Shown here piece by piece: positions 1 to 11,794 of a stretch of DNA of 64,000 nt. The position numbers and the translations under genes were made by a program. The stretch comes from Lumbricus rubellus (lineage: Eukaryota > Annelida > Clitellata > Crassiclitellata > Lumbricidae). Where the stretch lies: contig OX243822.1 of NCBI GenBank assembly GCA_945859605.1, forward strand, positions 24,889,874-24,953,873, given 5' to 3'. Position 1 is the first letter of the stretch. Every line of letters starts with the position of its first letter. The notes under the pieces were generated by a model. It ran no database searches. It was not told the origin of the DNA and saw only the letters and a program-made list of their open reading frames with translations.

Positions 1-194
1 AAAGAACCAATAATTCAGCATATTTTATAACATTTAGGTATCATAAAAATTCCGATGTTTTAAAACTTTTTACAGTGCTTTTTTTAACGTGCGGTTGTAC
101 ACAAAATGTGCAGTTCTAAATGTATTTGTTCAGTTGTAGAAGCACTTCTGCACAGTTAAAACTATCAAAAAAGGTAATTGGCCTCCGATTAGAA

Positions 195-270
195 TTAATT
201 TTCCATGGAGGATGGGAAAGGAAAGAAGGGGTTGTGCAGTTATAAAAATTCCCTAAAACAGCTCTGTTTT
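195..270 (+). repeat. Dispersed inverted repeat, arm 1
   Basis: CCATGGAGGATGGGAAAGG and GAAGGGGTTGTG match the reverse complement of 8850-8940. The pair brackets gene A. Confidence 0.65.
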
Positions 271-734
271 TTAAAAGAATACATCGGTACAATCCTGGGT
301 AAAGTCAGGTCTCATTCGTTGTCACAGCTGTGTGCAGTCTGCATAGGCCTATCAAATCATCAGTTCTCATTCAGACATCATAGCATAGCTATCCAACGGA
401 CTTTACAATGCGGACATAACGAAACGAATCGTCTAATTAGATTGTGCATTAATTTGGTCGAACGATCTATTTGATGCACCTATAATTACAGACCACTTTC
501 CGCATCAGCTCGTTTTGTCCAAGTTTCATATTCAGTTCTGTCTCGATCTCATAACTCTTTTTTTCAATTGACTACAGGCTGTGGCTGTGTCACTGTCTCT
601 GTCGCTGTCTTTCTCTTTCTCTTTCATTTTCACTATCTCTTTCTCTATTTTCTCCGTCTTTCTCTCTGTCGTTGTCTCTGTTTCTGTAGCCTATGTCTGT
701 ATGTCGTATGTATGTCTGTTTGTCTTTCTCTCTT

Positions 735-830
735 TATCTATTGTGTCGGTCTGTCTGTCTATCTGTCCATCTGTCTATCTGTCTATCTGTCTATCCATCT
801 GTCTGTCTGTCTGTCTATCTATCCACGTCA
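735..830. repeat. CTGT/CTAT microsatellite
   Basis: Alternating TCTG and TCTA units with few interruptions. Confidence 0.85.
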
Positions 831-1003
831 ATGCAGTAGAATACAAGATCACCCGAACTACCAGGTTACAAGGTCAAGTTTACAAATTATGTGCTCTAAG
901 TTTATATATCATTGGATCGGGGTTCCTCTAAGTCGAAAGTTAGTGTTGTAACCAAAGTTGACGGTGATTATAATTGGCTTCAATGATCGTTTTCGAACGA
1001 CCG

Positions 1004-1835
1004 TTAACTTTCGTTGTCTTTAGACTTCACTGAAGGAGACTTCATTTCACAGTAGGGATTCTCCGTTGTAGTAGCTTCCATTGGGATGGCCTTGGATGCC
1101 ACCGACGAGTTGGGTGATAGCACTGGTGCATTGGCGTACATGCTCTTCGGGATTAAAGGAGACATCTCTTCGTAGATCGGATTAGGAAGACCATCGCTTG
1201 TGCCAACTTCGTCTTTTGATTCAACTTTTCCGGACATTTTAGAGGCTACTGCGTTTCTCGATAACTTGATGACTTTGGTGTTTGAATCCGCGGCTGTTTT
1301 ATAGGCAGCATTTTCCGTCTTATTCTGGTTTTTCTCAGTCTGAGGAATAGATTTAGCAGTTTTCACGGCCTCGTGTTGTCTTTCGTTCACGTTGCAAATC
1401 ACATCGTAGACGTTTTGTTCCGTGCTGGTGGGTGATTTATCTAGTTTCCAGGTTTTCACGTCACTGTAGACATTATTATCATCGCAATTTGGTTCACCAA
1501 CGTCTCTGGAGAAGCTGTAGACGTTAGATCTCGATGTTGGAACATCATAGACTGGTTCTCTGCTGTCCACGTCGCTAGAGATATTTTGATATTCTGTCGG
1601 TATGGAACCAGCGTCGTCTGCGAGACTGTAAACGGCGTTGATTGGGACAAAGTAATTTTCATATAGTTCATTACCCTTGTTTCTTCCGGATTTAATGATC
1701 TTATCGCTTCCTTTGATTGGAGACTCATAAACATGGGTCAGACTCATTGTCTGATCTTCATTTCCGTTAATTGGGTCGCTGCCATTGAAGTCTTTCATTT
1801 CAGCGGTAGCATTAACCGTTTGGTGGCGTCTTTTT
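1004..1835 (-). CDS. Gene A exon: cytoplasmic Tyr-rich tail (terminal exon)
   Basis: The acceptor follows a pyrimidine tract ending TTTTCAG. The first base completes an Arg codon and the exon runs 277 codons to a stop. It opens with a basic RKRRHQ stretch as expected just inside the membrane. Tyr motifs in order include HVYESP, ELYENYF, AVYSLA, TEYQNI (a YxN Grb2-type site), PVYDVP (YxxP), NVYSFS, NVYSDV, NVYDVI, PIYEEM, SMYANA and NPYCEM. The tail is longer and more divergent than those of B-E and lacks their C-terminal NDLYCH box. Confidence 0.75.
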
Positions 1836-4800
1836 CTGAAAAGACAAAGATATGAATAGAGATAATAGAGAGTGGCTGTAGAAGCAGTTGCATAATAGTA
1901 GTGGCAATAGTTACAGCAGTAGCAGTAGTAATCATAAATGTAGTAGGTCCTAGTTGTTCTTGTTGGTGTTTTGCTTCAGTGGAGGTGATGGTAAAAGTTG
2001 TAGTAAAAATTAATCAATAAATGTTCAGTAGTAGGCCTATAATAATGTTGTGTACTGGAAGCATCTGTCGCAGCAAAAACTGCTATAACATTTTTCCGCA
2101 ATCACTGTTTCGAATTAAATAGTTCAGACTTAAATTATCGGTTGAAAAGCCTTTCATATTCATTCTTCTGAATTCCTCCAGATGCTGACATATTTGAGAA
2201 ATTTAAATCTCGGCTAATTGATAGCTTTGAAGTGGTGAGGGATTTCATCCAATCAATAGTAAATCGCGAATATGTGCATCTACAGGGTGGGCCATAAAAA
2301 AGGCCCCCTAAGTTTTTTGGTCAATATCTTGGCCAGAAGTTAGAAATTCGAAATGAAATTTTACAGGCTTAAAGACAATTCATATTTACACATGATGGCC
2401 AGATTTCATAAAAAATATTTCAAGCAGAACAAAAGTTATATCACTTCCAGTGGGACCACCCAGTGTTTTTGACTATTCAAAAACGTAACGCAACAGAAAG
2501 TAACAAAAAACAATTTTAGTAAGTCAACTCGGAAATAAGTGTCATCAAATGAACTTGACAGACAATCCCTATTATTATTATTATTTTGGAAATAAACATG
2601 GTACCAGCGTAGCTGCACTTCACTGTGCAGCCATTTAGCAAGATGAACAAGTTGGTAAACAATGAATATGCCAGATTAATAATAATTTTGCTATTAAAAC
2701 AATGAAATTCACAATTTTAAAGATGAAATGGCCAAGATGTCAATGACAGACAAAATGTGTATTCAGACACACTTCACGAGCAGGAGATGCTGGAGTTAAA
2801 GCAATAATCACTGCCAACGGTAATTAACAGCGCAGTGTAGAGAAAGATTAAGAGTTAAATTGAGAGTAGCTTAGAAACATGTCGGTGAAGAAAGGAGATT
2901 GGCTCAACGTCAATTTTGTGGGTTTCAATGAGGAAACCAAATATCCGAATTAAAACCTGATGGATTATATATCAAGTGTAGTTAGCTATTAGCTATGCTG
3001 GCGAAATACCACAATCTGCTTCCAAAACCAAGAGCAATAAGAGAATTGACTCCTGCCTTTTAGATGATTTGGGAAGATTTACCTCTGGAACACATCAACA
3101 AGGCAATCAAGAATTTTGCAAATAGACTCATTACAAGTTTGAACACTGGTGGTAGTGGTGTAAAGTGTAAACTTGCACATTGAACACAAGATGGGAATCA
3201 CTATCAAGTTCATTTGGCAACAGTTATTTGAGACTTAGTAAAATGGGTTTTTGTTACTTTTTGTCACATTACGTTTTTGAATCGTCAAAAACACTGGATG
3301 GTCTCACTAAAAGTAACATAACTTTTGTTCTGCTTGAAATATTTTGATGAAGGCTACCCATCATGTGTAATTATGAATGACCTTTAAGCGTGTAAAAAGT
3401 CATGTTGAAATTCTTGCTTCGGACCACGATATTGGCAAAAACCTTAGGGGATCTTTTTATGACACACCCTGTACATCTGACTCTAATTGACGCTGAATAT
3501 CCTACCTCATCATCATGACAACTACAACGACGATTGAGATGAGAACAAAAAGGCAGACGGTTGTCATGACAACAGGAAGTATCCCTGAAACAAAGCGTAT
3601 TTAACTATTTTTGTAGTTCTATGTGCACATTTATATAGCTCCTACCCAGAAAGTTTGTCTACGGAAGCTCTCTACTTGTGAAAGTAGGAAATTAAGAAGA
3701 GAGGTTCTCTCTTTTTGCCAGATGGGTGGCGATACACTAGCAGGAAAAGACCAAGACGATTGAAATGAGCAAAAACCACGACACAAGTGACTGGAGCGAC
3801 CCAGATGCTTCAAGGTGTCATGATGTGGAGCAGACATGCACAGGGGTCAGGACAAACCGGTGGAGAGAGTCGGGGGCAGAGCGTGGGACACATGCGGGCA
3901 TTGACCCAGGTTGTCCTTCATGCCTCTCTCCCAATATTCTCTTCAATCAGACAAGGTGGTCTAGCTGCTCCAAGATGTTAATGGCATGAAGCAGACCTGC
4001 TGACCGGACCGGTTCAAGCTGGGCAGCATGACGCGAGACAGACTCAGACAGAGAGTGGCGTCGAACTCTTACGGGCATTGGGCCCAATGATGTTGATGAT
4101 GATATGAAAATTAAACGCTAACCACAAGACGGTCGCTTTCAGCAGCGTGTGATCAAAATACTAAAATAACAGGCCCACATGTAGCCTATATAGAACAGCA
4201 CAACTCTGTTGTCATCTGATAGGAATATTGATATGACGTGGTATTGTTGTCATTTAGGTGTAGACCCCCTACGCTACAATCAAAATATTTAGCCTACTAA
4301 GTACTTTGTACTGATTAGATAATTAATTAGTTTGATGAACATAATTATTAATGTAAAGGCTTACATGAGTTTGCTGACAGATCACCATGTTCGCTTGTGC
4401 TCATGCTTGTTACGTCAGTTGGACTCGTTGCGTAGTCTATGAAAAATTACAATCTTTGGTGGATGACTTTGCAATGAAAACACGAAATTCAAGTAAATTA
4501 CAATTATTATTGATACATCAAGAAGCCAGCTGCCAGATAGCTCACGAATGGAAGTAGTGAGTTGTGGTAACGGTGCAGTTTTTGTTGTTATTTAGATGTC
4601 AACACTTAGCAAAACATCGAGAAAGAATTGCACAAGAAGAGAAGGAACAGAGAGGCGTAAATCATGCCATTACAGTGCACTTTAATTAATGCAAAGACGT
4701 GAATTGCCTTTAAGGTTAAGCTGAGTCCACCAGCCAACTGGCCAGCCAGCCAATAAGTTGATCATTCAGTCAATCACCTACATTGTAGATATTGATAAGT

Positions 4801-6522
4801 CAGTCAACTAGTTAGCCAGATATCAGTAAGTAAGTAGGTCCTAAGTAAGTAAGTAAGTAAGTAAATAAGTAGGCAGATCAGTCAACTAATCGATAAGTCA
4901 GACAGTCAGTATTGAGTCTAGTGGTGTTTGTAACATTTTCTGTTTTCTTCTCCGGTAGATTTTCCTCTGTAAGCTTATACTCCTTCTGTGTGGAATTTCC
5001 TGTGTGGGGCCTACGTACCTCACCATCACAATGATCGAGATCAACATCCTTCTGCTCATATTCCTCTTTTTCATCATTCTCCTCATATTCCTCTTATTCC
5101 TTTATTTTTGCGGTGCTTTTATTAATAGCGTATAGAAATATCGTCATGTAATTCGCAAAGCAATCTAAATGTTTGCGCTAAGACTGATGCAATTGGTTTA
5201 GACAGGCGGTGCTGATAATATCATGTTATAATATGAACTATAGACTAATTTTATTTCAGTAATTGGTAAGAATATTGCCACTCATGAGTCATATTCGCAA
5301 GACAATTTCCTCAGCTAAGAAGGTTAACACATATCATATTCAATGTATGCTATTTTTCTATTTGAATTGTAAACTTTAGAATTTTAAACCGTGGAGCAGA
5401 TTCAATTTGCAAGTTCGTGATTATTAAACTTGACCACCTTGGGACGGTAGAGTTCTAGGCTATATAACTACAGTAATAAACACAAAATACCTGATAACCC
5501 ACTTGTAGGTCTACGTGAAATGTTCTCAGTGGAATATACCATTGAATATGTGGTGGTAGTCGAACCTGTAAGGCCAGGTCATAACATCAGATTATATTTC
5601 ACTAGGTAGGCCCCTACTCGTTTTTGACCGCGATCGTTGCAATAAGAACTTACCGTTTGGCGCAATTAATCTATATCATGGTCGCACGCACAAGAAGTAG
5701 GCTACATAAGACAAAATTTATTTTAATGACTAATTCATCTTTATTATCAGCCCAAGAATTAAACCGAGTCAGGATACTCTTTAAAGCATGTTACGAGCAA
5801 ACTTATTTCAAGACTTTCATCAATGGACAATTATCGGAGTGGAATACTTGCTTATTCTTCACGAAGTCTGGAAATCAAATAGCATGAAAAATAATGCATT
5901 TAAGATAAAGACAGGAATCGGAGAAGAAAGGAGACATTATGTCATTCACTCATTCACCAATAATTATTATTTAGAGGATATGCAACCAAAAGAGTGCAGA
6001 ACATTCAACATATTCAGGAAATTAAAGTCCAATAGAAACATCTAAACCAGAACAGAAGATTTGAAAATCTAGCGACCGCAATGCCCGCCGCTGCTATAGG
6101 CTATAGGCTAATCTTGACATGACACGACTGTTTTATATGCATGAGTTTGAAGTCAGGGTTTGTAGCCTAATGAAATTAACTATTAAATTAAATTACGGCA
6201 TTATTATAACATGATAAGAATTTCAATTTACAGTTGTATGTGATGCGTTCAAAGTCATTGCTGTTCCACTGCAGGTCTTTGCGTTCACAGCGGATCCTCT
6301 CAAGTAGAACGTTAACTGTGCAACTCTGTTTGTAGTCACATTTGCTGCGGACATCCGTTCTATGGTTTCCACTAGCAATATGAGTACAATCGTTATCTTT
6401 GATACAGCACGGGGTTCCAAGGCAATCAGTAACCCCAAGGAAAACTGATGTTATCTGGATGACCTTCATCTCTGGACATCTTAAACTGAGTTGAGATCCA
6501 ACACAACCCTGAGCAACTTCTG
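1004..6522 (-). CDS. Receptor gene A: SUEL-type lectin domain, TM, Tyr-rich tail
   Basis: Four exons are placed on the minus strand: lectin 6522-6232, a tentative stalk 4966-4904, TM 3584-3506 and tail 1835-1004. Phases run 1-1, 1-1, 1-2, as in the plus-strand paralogues, and the lengths are consistent with an unplaced signal-peptide exon of 3n+1. The lectin exon can also be read upstream through its acceptor from an ATG at 6598, giving a hydrophobic leader ending in ISFAAEVAQG, so an alternative first exon is possible. The protein should be a type I surface receptor with one lectin domain and an unusually long tail of about 276 residues with at least a dozen tyrosines. It is the only family member on this strand and is divergent from gene B. 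The intron between TM and tail holds a mariner-like element. Receptor architecture is seen; signalling role is inferred. Confidence 0.7.
2283..3471. mobile_element. Decayed mariner/Tc1-like element with long inverted repeats
   Basis: Ends CAGGGTG...CACCCTG are flanked by TA on both sides. The outer 200 or so bases on each side are inverted copies of each other (shared words such as CAAGCAGAACAAAAGTTAT and TTCAAAAACGTAA). The interior reads, with many breaks, like the end of a mariner transposase: a DLPLEHINKAIKNFANRL-like segment followed by a GG-rich tail, near 3070-3160. It sits in the TM-tail intron of gene A. Confidence 0.75.
3506..3584 (-). CDS. Gene A exon: transmembrane segment
   Basis: This 79-nt exon runs from TTTCAG to AG|GTAGG, phase 1 to 2. 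It encodes a hydrophobic helix rich in Val, Ile and Leu ending MMMR. Length, phases and the final Arg codon split match the TM exons of genes B-E. Confidence 0.72.
3788..4110 (+). mobile_element. Interspersed repeat, copy 1 (probable retrotransposon 3' end)
   Basis: Shares about 260 bp at high identity with 17372-17632, including CATGCGGGCATTGACCCAGG and GACCTGCTGACCGGACCGGT. Both end in a GATGATGAT tail, which suggests a retrotransposed 3' end. Confidence 0.6.
4904..4966 (-). CDS. Gene A exon: possible stalk (tentative)
   Basis: A 63-nt phase 1-1 open stretch after TTACAG reads ENLPEKKTENVTNTTRLNTD, with one N-glycosylation sequon pair, like the stalks of other members. The acceptor lacks a pyrimidine tract and the donor (GTCTGA) is weak, so this is a guess from phase and composition. 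Confidence 0.35.
6232..6522 (-). CDS. Gene A exon: SUEL-type lectin domain
   Basis: The exon starts after TTTGCAG and reads AEVAQGCVGSQLSLRCPEMK, then LGVTDC, PCCIKDNDC, NHRTDV, a Cys pair and NDFERITYN. This is the Gal_Lectin/SUEL Cys spacing. Compared with the gene D and F exons, about 18 nt around the last Cys and the donor are missing, so the best donor is now T|GTAAAT right after ITYN (phase 1 kept). The final conserved Cys may therefore be lost unless the next exon supplies it. Confidence 0.75.
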
Positions 6523-8007
6523 CTGCAAAGGAAATGACGAGAGCAAACAAAGTAGCGTTAGAGGTATAAAAAAATAATGCTGGCATCAGCATTAGCATAA
6601 TTTTTGATTAAGATGTTATTGCTGCTGATGACGATGCTAATGATCCCGACCATTAACTACGATCGTGTAAGTCCGCATCATGCAAATCGCTGTTCCTTGA
6701 AACCCAGTTTCCACTTGCTCTGAGGTTTCTCTGATAGATTCAAAGCCAACATACCTTCACAACTATGTCGGATTGCTCAGCCTATGTCATGCAAATTCGG
6801 TCATTGGTCTCCGAGAATTATTGATCTGTATGATGCCTGTGATTCGGATTGAAGGAACCTTCTTATCATAGATTAGCATTGATTGCAAAACAGGAGCGTA
6901 ATACATAATTTTTTAAATTATAATTATTAGGCCTACCCAGAATCAATTTGAATGACGACTGACACCGAAACTGACATTTCAACTTATTTTGAGTGGCCCC
7001 CTAATGCCATACTTTACTTAATGGATTTATTCTAAAACAGTTTCGCAATGAAACCTTAACTGAAAAATATATGAATGATCAGATAATCATCTGATCATTC
7101 TGATGTTGATATATTATTATCAACGATGGCAAAAGATCTCGCCAGACAAATTTATCGGGAAAGTTGTTGAGTGAAGGCTATACGGTAGCTGCAGAAAACC
7201 TGCATGCTTACTAATCTTACTACTGAATTTTTTAGTATTTACTACCTTATAAGAGTATGATTATGCTTACTAATCTTGAAATTTTATATATTTTTCTTAG
7301 TACATACCACTTAATACTTTCCCTCGACAGCAAATGACAATGGCAACCACCTGTAAGACTGTCCAGTGGTGACATCTGAGAGATAAATAGACCATTTTCT
7401 CCGGAGAAGGTACTCCAGGTTCTCTAAAATTTCGGGTTAAATCAGTTTTTTAAGACAAATAATGACAAGCGACATTAAATTTACTCAAAGAAAGTATTAG
7501 AAGCATTCAGATGTGAACCAAGAAAAGACATGAAAATCTTTAATACATGTAAGTTCACCTCAACGTTGATTATACAGTACATGCAGTTATGCATAGCAAT
7601 ACACTTTTTTAGATGTATGTGTGTAGTCAAGGTTGCAGACTGGATTATAAAAATTCCGCTAATCTTGAATGCACACTTTTAGCCCGTCCATATATTATTA
7701 CGTACGTCAAAAATCGCATTTTTCACTCCTTTCCTGTTTTAACTCTAACAGTTTCCTGATTCCCATTATGCATACCGTACGTACAAGTAAGCTTCTCGAC
7801 CCCCTCCCAACAATAGTTAATTAGCTAAAGTAATTTATAAAACATTTATTTTACCGTAGGCTACTGTTCATCTTTGTTTAGCATCATAATTTATTTGCTA
7901 GTTAAACTGTGCTAACTGATATGATTTCCATATTAAATATTTAACTCTAATGTAATCAAATACCACCGGACGACAGTAGGATCGTACAGAGTTATAAATA
8001 GGCTAAC

Positions 8008-8112
8008 CGGGACGCATATAGGCATTCCGTACCCGATTTCGTAGCATTGTCAGCCTTAAGCGCCTTTTCATTGGCCGATCCCATATTATGAATAGTCATA
8101 GCCAGTGACATC
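8008..8112 (-). repeat. Inverted repeat copy (pair with 9727-9831)
   Basis: About 100 bp match the reverse complement of 9727-9831, including ATCGGGTACGGAATGCCTAT and CGGCCAATGAAAA. Confidence 0.7.
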
Positions 8113-8849
8113 ATTAGGCGCGTTTTGTTTACAGACTTTGCGATGGCAATATCAATAATCTTAGGCTATTATGTTGAATAACTCGCAGCCTTTGCGTCCA
8201 TTAGGCCTAGTAGGCCTATATGGCAGTTACCTGCCAAGATTTAAAAAGTGCTTTAATAAATAGATAGCCTACACCAAACAGTTTTGCATATAATGGGATA
8301 AAGCTGCGTTGCGTGATTTATTATTGTGCGGATAGGCTTTGTAATTAAACTGTTTTTAGCTCCATGTAGCCTATTGCAGGCTGTCTGTTCAGCTATTATA
8401 GTTAAGATTTATGTATTCTGTAATCTGAGTTCCTGCAAACTGTTTCAACTGTAACCCATTGCGGTCTTTCAACCAAATTGTTGAACAGACGAAAATTATT
8501 ATTATACTGCCTCACCCAAAAATTTAAACACCCGAATTTAGTTTAATAATTGTATTTAAAATATAAGCATTTGGCAGGTAGGTCAAGCTGTAACTGTTGG
8601 GACTTCGCTATGTCTGAATCGTCACAAGTTGTGATTAGATGATTAGACTATAGGTTGCGGTCTGTCAACCGTTTTGCTGAAGAAGGATAATATTATTTAT
8701 TGATGAGCAATGATAACAGAGTAACACTGATGTTTTTAGCAAATGCCTTTCAATTATGTAAAGCCATAAGGCTACTTGCATTCATATTAATGCTTTTATT
8801 GGTAGGCCTGCTTAGGCTATTCATAATTTAGCAGTAACGTTCACTCTTA

Positions 8850-8940
8850 CAGGGCTGTTTTAAGGAATTTTCAGAACTGCATAACGCCACAACCCCTTCT
8901 TGCCTGCCTTTCCCATCCTCCATGGTAAATTACTTCCAAT
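8850..8940 (-). repeat. Dispersed inverted repeat, arm 2
   Basis: Reverse complement of 195-270 with small indels. Weaker similarity may extend a few hundred bases further on both arms. Confidence 0.65.
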
Positions 8941-9726
8941 GACCTTTTTGCTAGTTTTTAACTGTAGGCCTACAGAAGTGTTTCTACAAATCTATCCCTC
9001 TCAGGAAGTCAGAACGTGGAATTAGAAGGTCTGTGAACGTGGATGCAAAGGGTTCTAATTCATGATTCAAAATAATCAAATTTGAACAATTTGAATGAAG
9101 ATAACCGTCACACATCTTAATAAAACGTATTTAGGCCTATTATATGCAATTGCGCATAGACTACACATAGGTTTAAATTTAGGATGATTTTCACTAGAAC
9201 TGAGATTGACATGAACTACTGTACGTAAGCTCGAGATATTACTGGTTGTCGAACAGTAGGCATGGAAGATGAGACAGTTCACGAAAACTGTATAGACATA
9301 GTGCTTTTAAAGTTACAATTGGGAATGTGTGGAACACTAATTTCAACTGGCGCGAATTTAAGCTACTCAAGTCTAGTAAAATCTAATGTAATGACTTCTG
9401 TAGCGCAGGCTTGATTTTTGGTATCGCAGGAGGCGGTTGATTCAACGAAGCAGACGCCTGATGCAGGACTACCAATAAAAGCATCACATAGGCCTAGCTG
9501 CTTTTGAGCACAGCGTATTATTGAAGCGATGAGTTGGTCGATGACATATTCGCTGGCACGCATGTAACAACGCGCAAATTTGAATTTTATTTTTGCTCTA
9601 CCTTCACACTTTCGATTAATTCGCTATCGAATGGAAACTCCTTATAACTTTAAGCGCACCGCAATCGACCATTTTCCCCCGTATGCCAACAACAGCAGCA
9701 ACAACAGCGCACGAGAAGGCACGAAC

Positions 9727-9860
9727 CACGTCATTGGTTATGAATATTCATAATCTGGAACCGGCCAATGAAAAAGCGTTATGGCCTGCAATGCTACCAA
9801 ATCGGGTACGGAATGCCTATATGCGTCCGGGTTTGAAGAAGCGTCGTGAGCTCTCATACC
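9727..9860 (+). repeat. Inverted repeat copy (pair with 8008-8112)
   Basis: The partner of 8008-8112. Its last part, GTTTGAAGAAGCGTCGTGAG and onward, recurs exactly at 20629-20661, so this is a dispersed family of at least three members. Confidence 0.7.
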
Positions 9861-11089
9861 ATCGATTACGTGAAACATGTTATACTAAGAAAATTGTGTG
9901 TGGTTGATGGCTACAAAAAATGAATTGATTTAAATCAGTTCGGAAAATAAGATCAAAGCGCGATTATCGTGTTTCAACGACGACAGATTGCGTCACAAAT
10001 GACGACAAAATAATGTTTATGGTAGCTATAGCGCGATTCCGAGTAATTTTTTATAGGCTATAATTAAAACCTAATCTATTTATTTCAATGAAACGGATAG
10101 CATTATAAGGCATAGGCCTATTTGAAGTTTTGTTGACATTATCGCAGTCATCATCACAATTATCAATCATCATCGTCGTCATCGGCGCATTTGCTCAAAA
10201 CTTTTTAAGAATAATTTAGTGTGAATTATGCGGCTGTAGGCCTATAAGCTTAGTTAGTTCCTTCAACTATGCAGACTCTGCATGTTCCTCTACCCTCACC
10301 TGCTCTGCGTTCACGACTTGCATGGTTGAATATTGAAACTCTTATCATCGCCGTCATCATCTTCAAAGGTTATCATAATCGGTATAGTCACCAGAGAGAG
10401 AGACAGACAGAGACATTCACAGAGAGAGATGTAGATTAGACATAGTTAGCCTATAATAGTGATTGAGAAAGAGACGTGCACAGACAGAGATGGAGAAGCT
10501 TGAAAGAGTAACATACACTAGATAAACGGAGAAAGAGAAAGGGAAAGAGAAAGACAAGCACCTGCTTCTGCAGATGGTAGCCCTGTGTTGTGAATCAGAC
10601 TATATGCTTAAACCTATAAGAGATAGGCAGAAACTGAAAATGACACACAATATTATGCAGGTCCGCATTAGGATAGGTGCTAAGAGTGCTGTAGCACCCG
10701 AGTCCGCAGTTTTAGGGGCCCGCATATTTGGAAATGAAAAAAAATTAGCGATAATGCTGCAAGATTAATAGTCCAATACGAAGTCACTGTCGACGAAATT
10801 TTGCAATGTTTCCTCACACTTCAGTTTTATTAGCTCAAACTAGGCCTAACCGTTTATGAATAATGGTTGAAATCGCAGACACTTATTATAAGTATTATAA
10901 TAGTTCTGTCTTTTGAAAGTATGACCTTTCAACAGTGATGTCATAAAAAAAGGCTACGCAGGTCCGTCATTCTCACTTGCCTCTTGAAATGAGAGAACTA
11001 AAGTTAAAGAAAATTCAATGGTTAGGCCTAATTCCTAATTTCTTAAACCTATAGTTTTTTTATCTCCTCTATTTTTCTGCCTCTTATAG

Positions 11090-11245
11090 ACAGGTTAAAA
11101 TGTCCGACGTCTCCATTCTTCTTGACGTTGGACCCTTCCTCGAGCTTTCTCTATCCATTTGTCATCATACAATCCAGAATCATCTGTCTTGGTTCTCCTC
11201 TTGTTCGCTTCCCCTTCATTTTCCTTCAATGATCGTTCTTAGTGG
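11090..11245 (-). mobile_element. LINE C-terminal fragment (weak)
   Basis: Minus-strand reading KGKRTRGEPRQMILDCMM, the same motif class as at 15185-15345. Confidence 0.45.
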
Positions 11246-11794
11246 TGAGTCTGCCCTCAACCTGTGTTCTAACAACGTCTTTGCCTCTCTTTTACTGTGT
11301 GTAGCCTACTTTATCCTTCTTCACCGTCATTCCTAGACCTTTGTACAAGAAGTTCATGACGCTCTAAAGAGCTACTTAATTACCAGGACATTATGGGAGT
11401 CTGCAAAAGAAATCGGATATGTTTTATTTTATTAGACCTGAAAATAGGAAGAGGAACTTAAACATAGGAATTATGATAAACTGAGAAGAAAACACTAACA
11501 GGAATCCGAAGAAACGGATGATAAAACATTGATATGGATCGAGTGTGGTGTTGCGTGGATCAGAGACATAGGCCATAAGAAAAAAAGATTGCCTTTACCA
11601 AAAAGACGGGAGGCCTTCGAAATGTGGACACGGAGATCAAAGAAGAAAATCAATTGAATGGAACATATAATTTATCATATTTAACAAATGAACAAGTCGT
11701 TCGTTTCTTCTGTCACTGTAGACCTATTAGTGTCTGAAACTTTTCCTGAGAAATCTAGACAAATACCAAATACACCATAGGTAAAGCATCCTTA

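Larger units (their letters stand above)
1..1003. other. Intergenic, no gene seen
   Basis: Contains a tetranucleotide tract and, at about 195-270, one arm of an inverted repeat whose other arm is at 8850-8940. The open frames here are low-complexity. Confidence 0.6.

Noticed and set aside
568..951. Leu/Ser/Cys-rich open frames
   Set aside because: Translations of the CTGT/CTAT microsatellite and adjacent T-rich DNA.
5032..5135. Hydrophobic plus-strand frame (MIEINILLL...) considered as a small membrane protein
   Set aside because: Short, T-rich, no homologue in the other genes; it lies antisense in gene A's intron.
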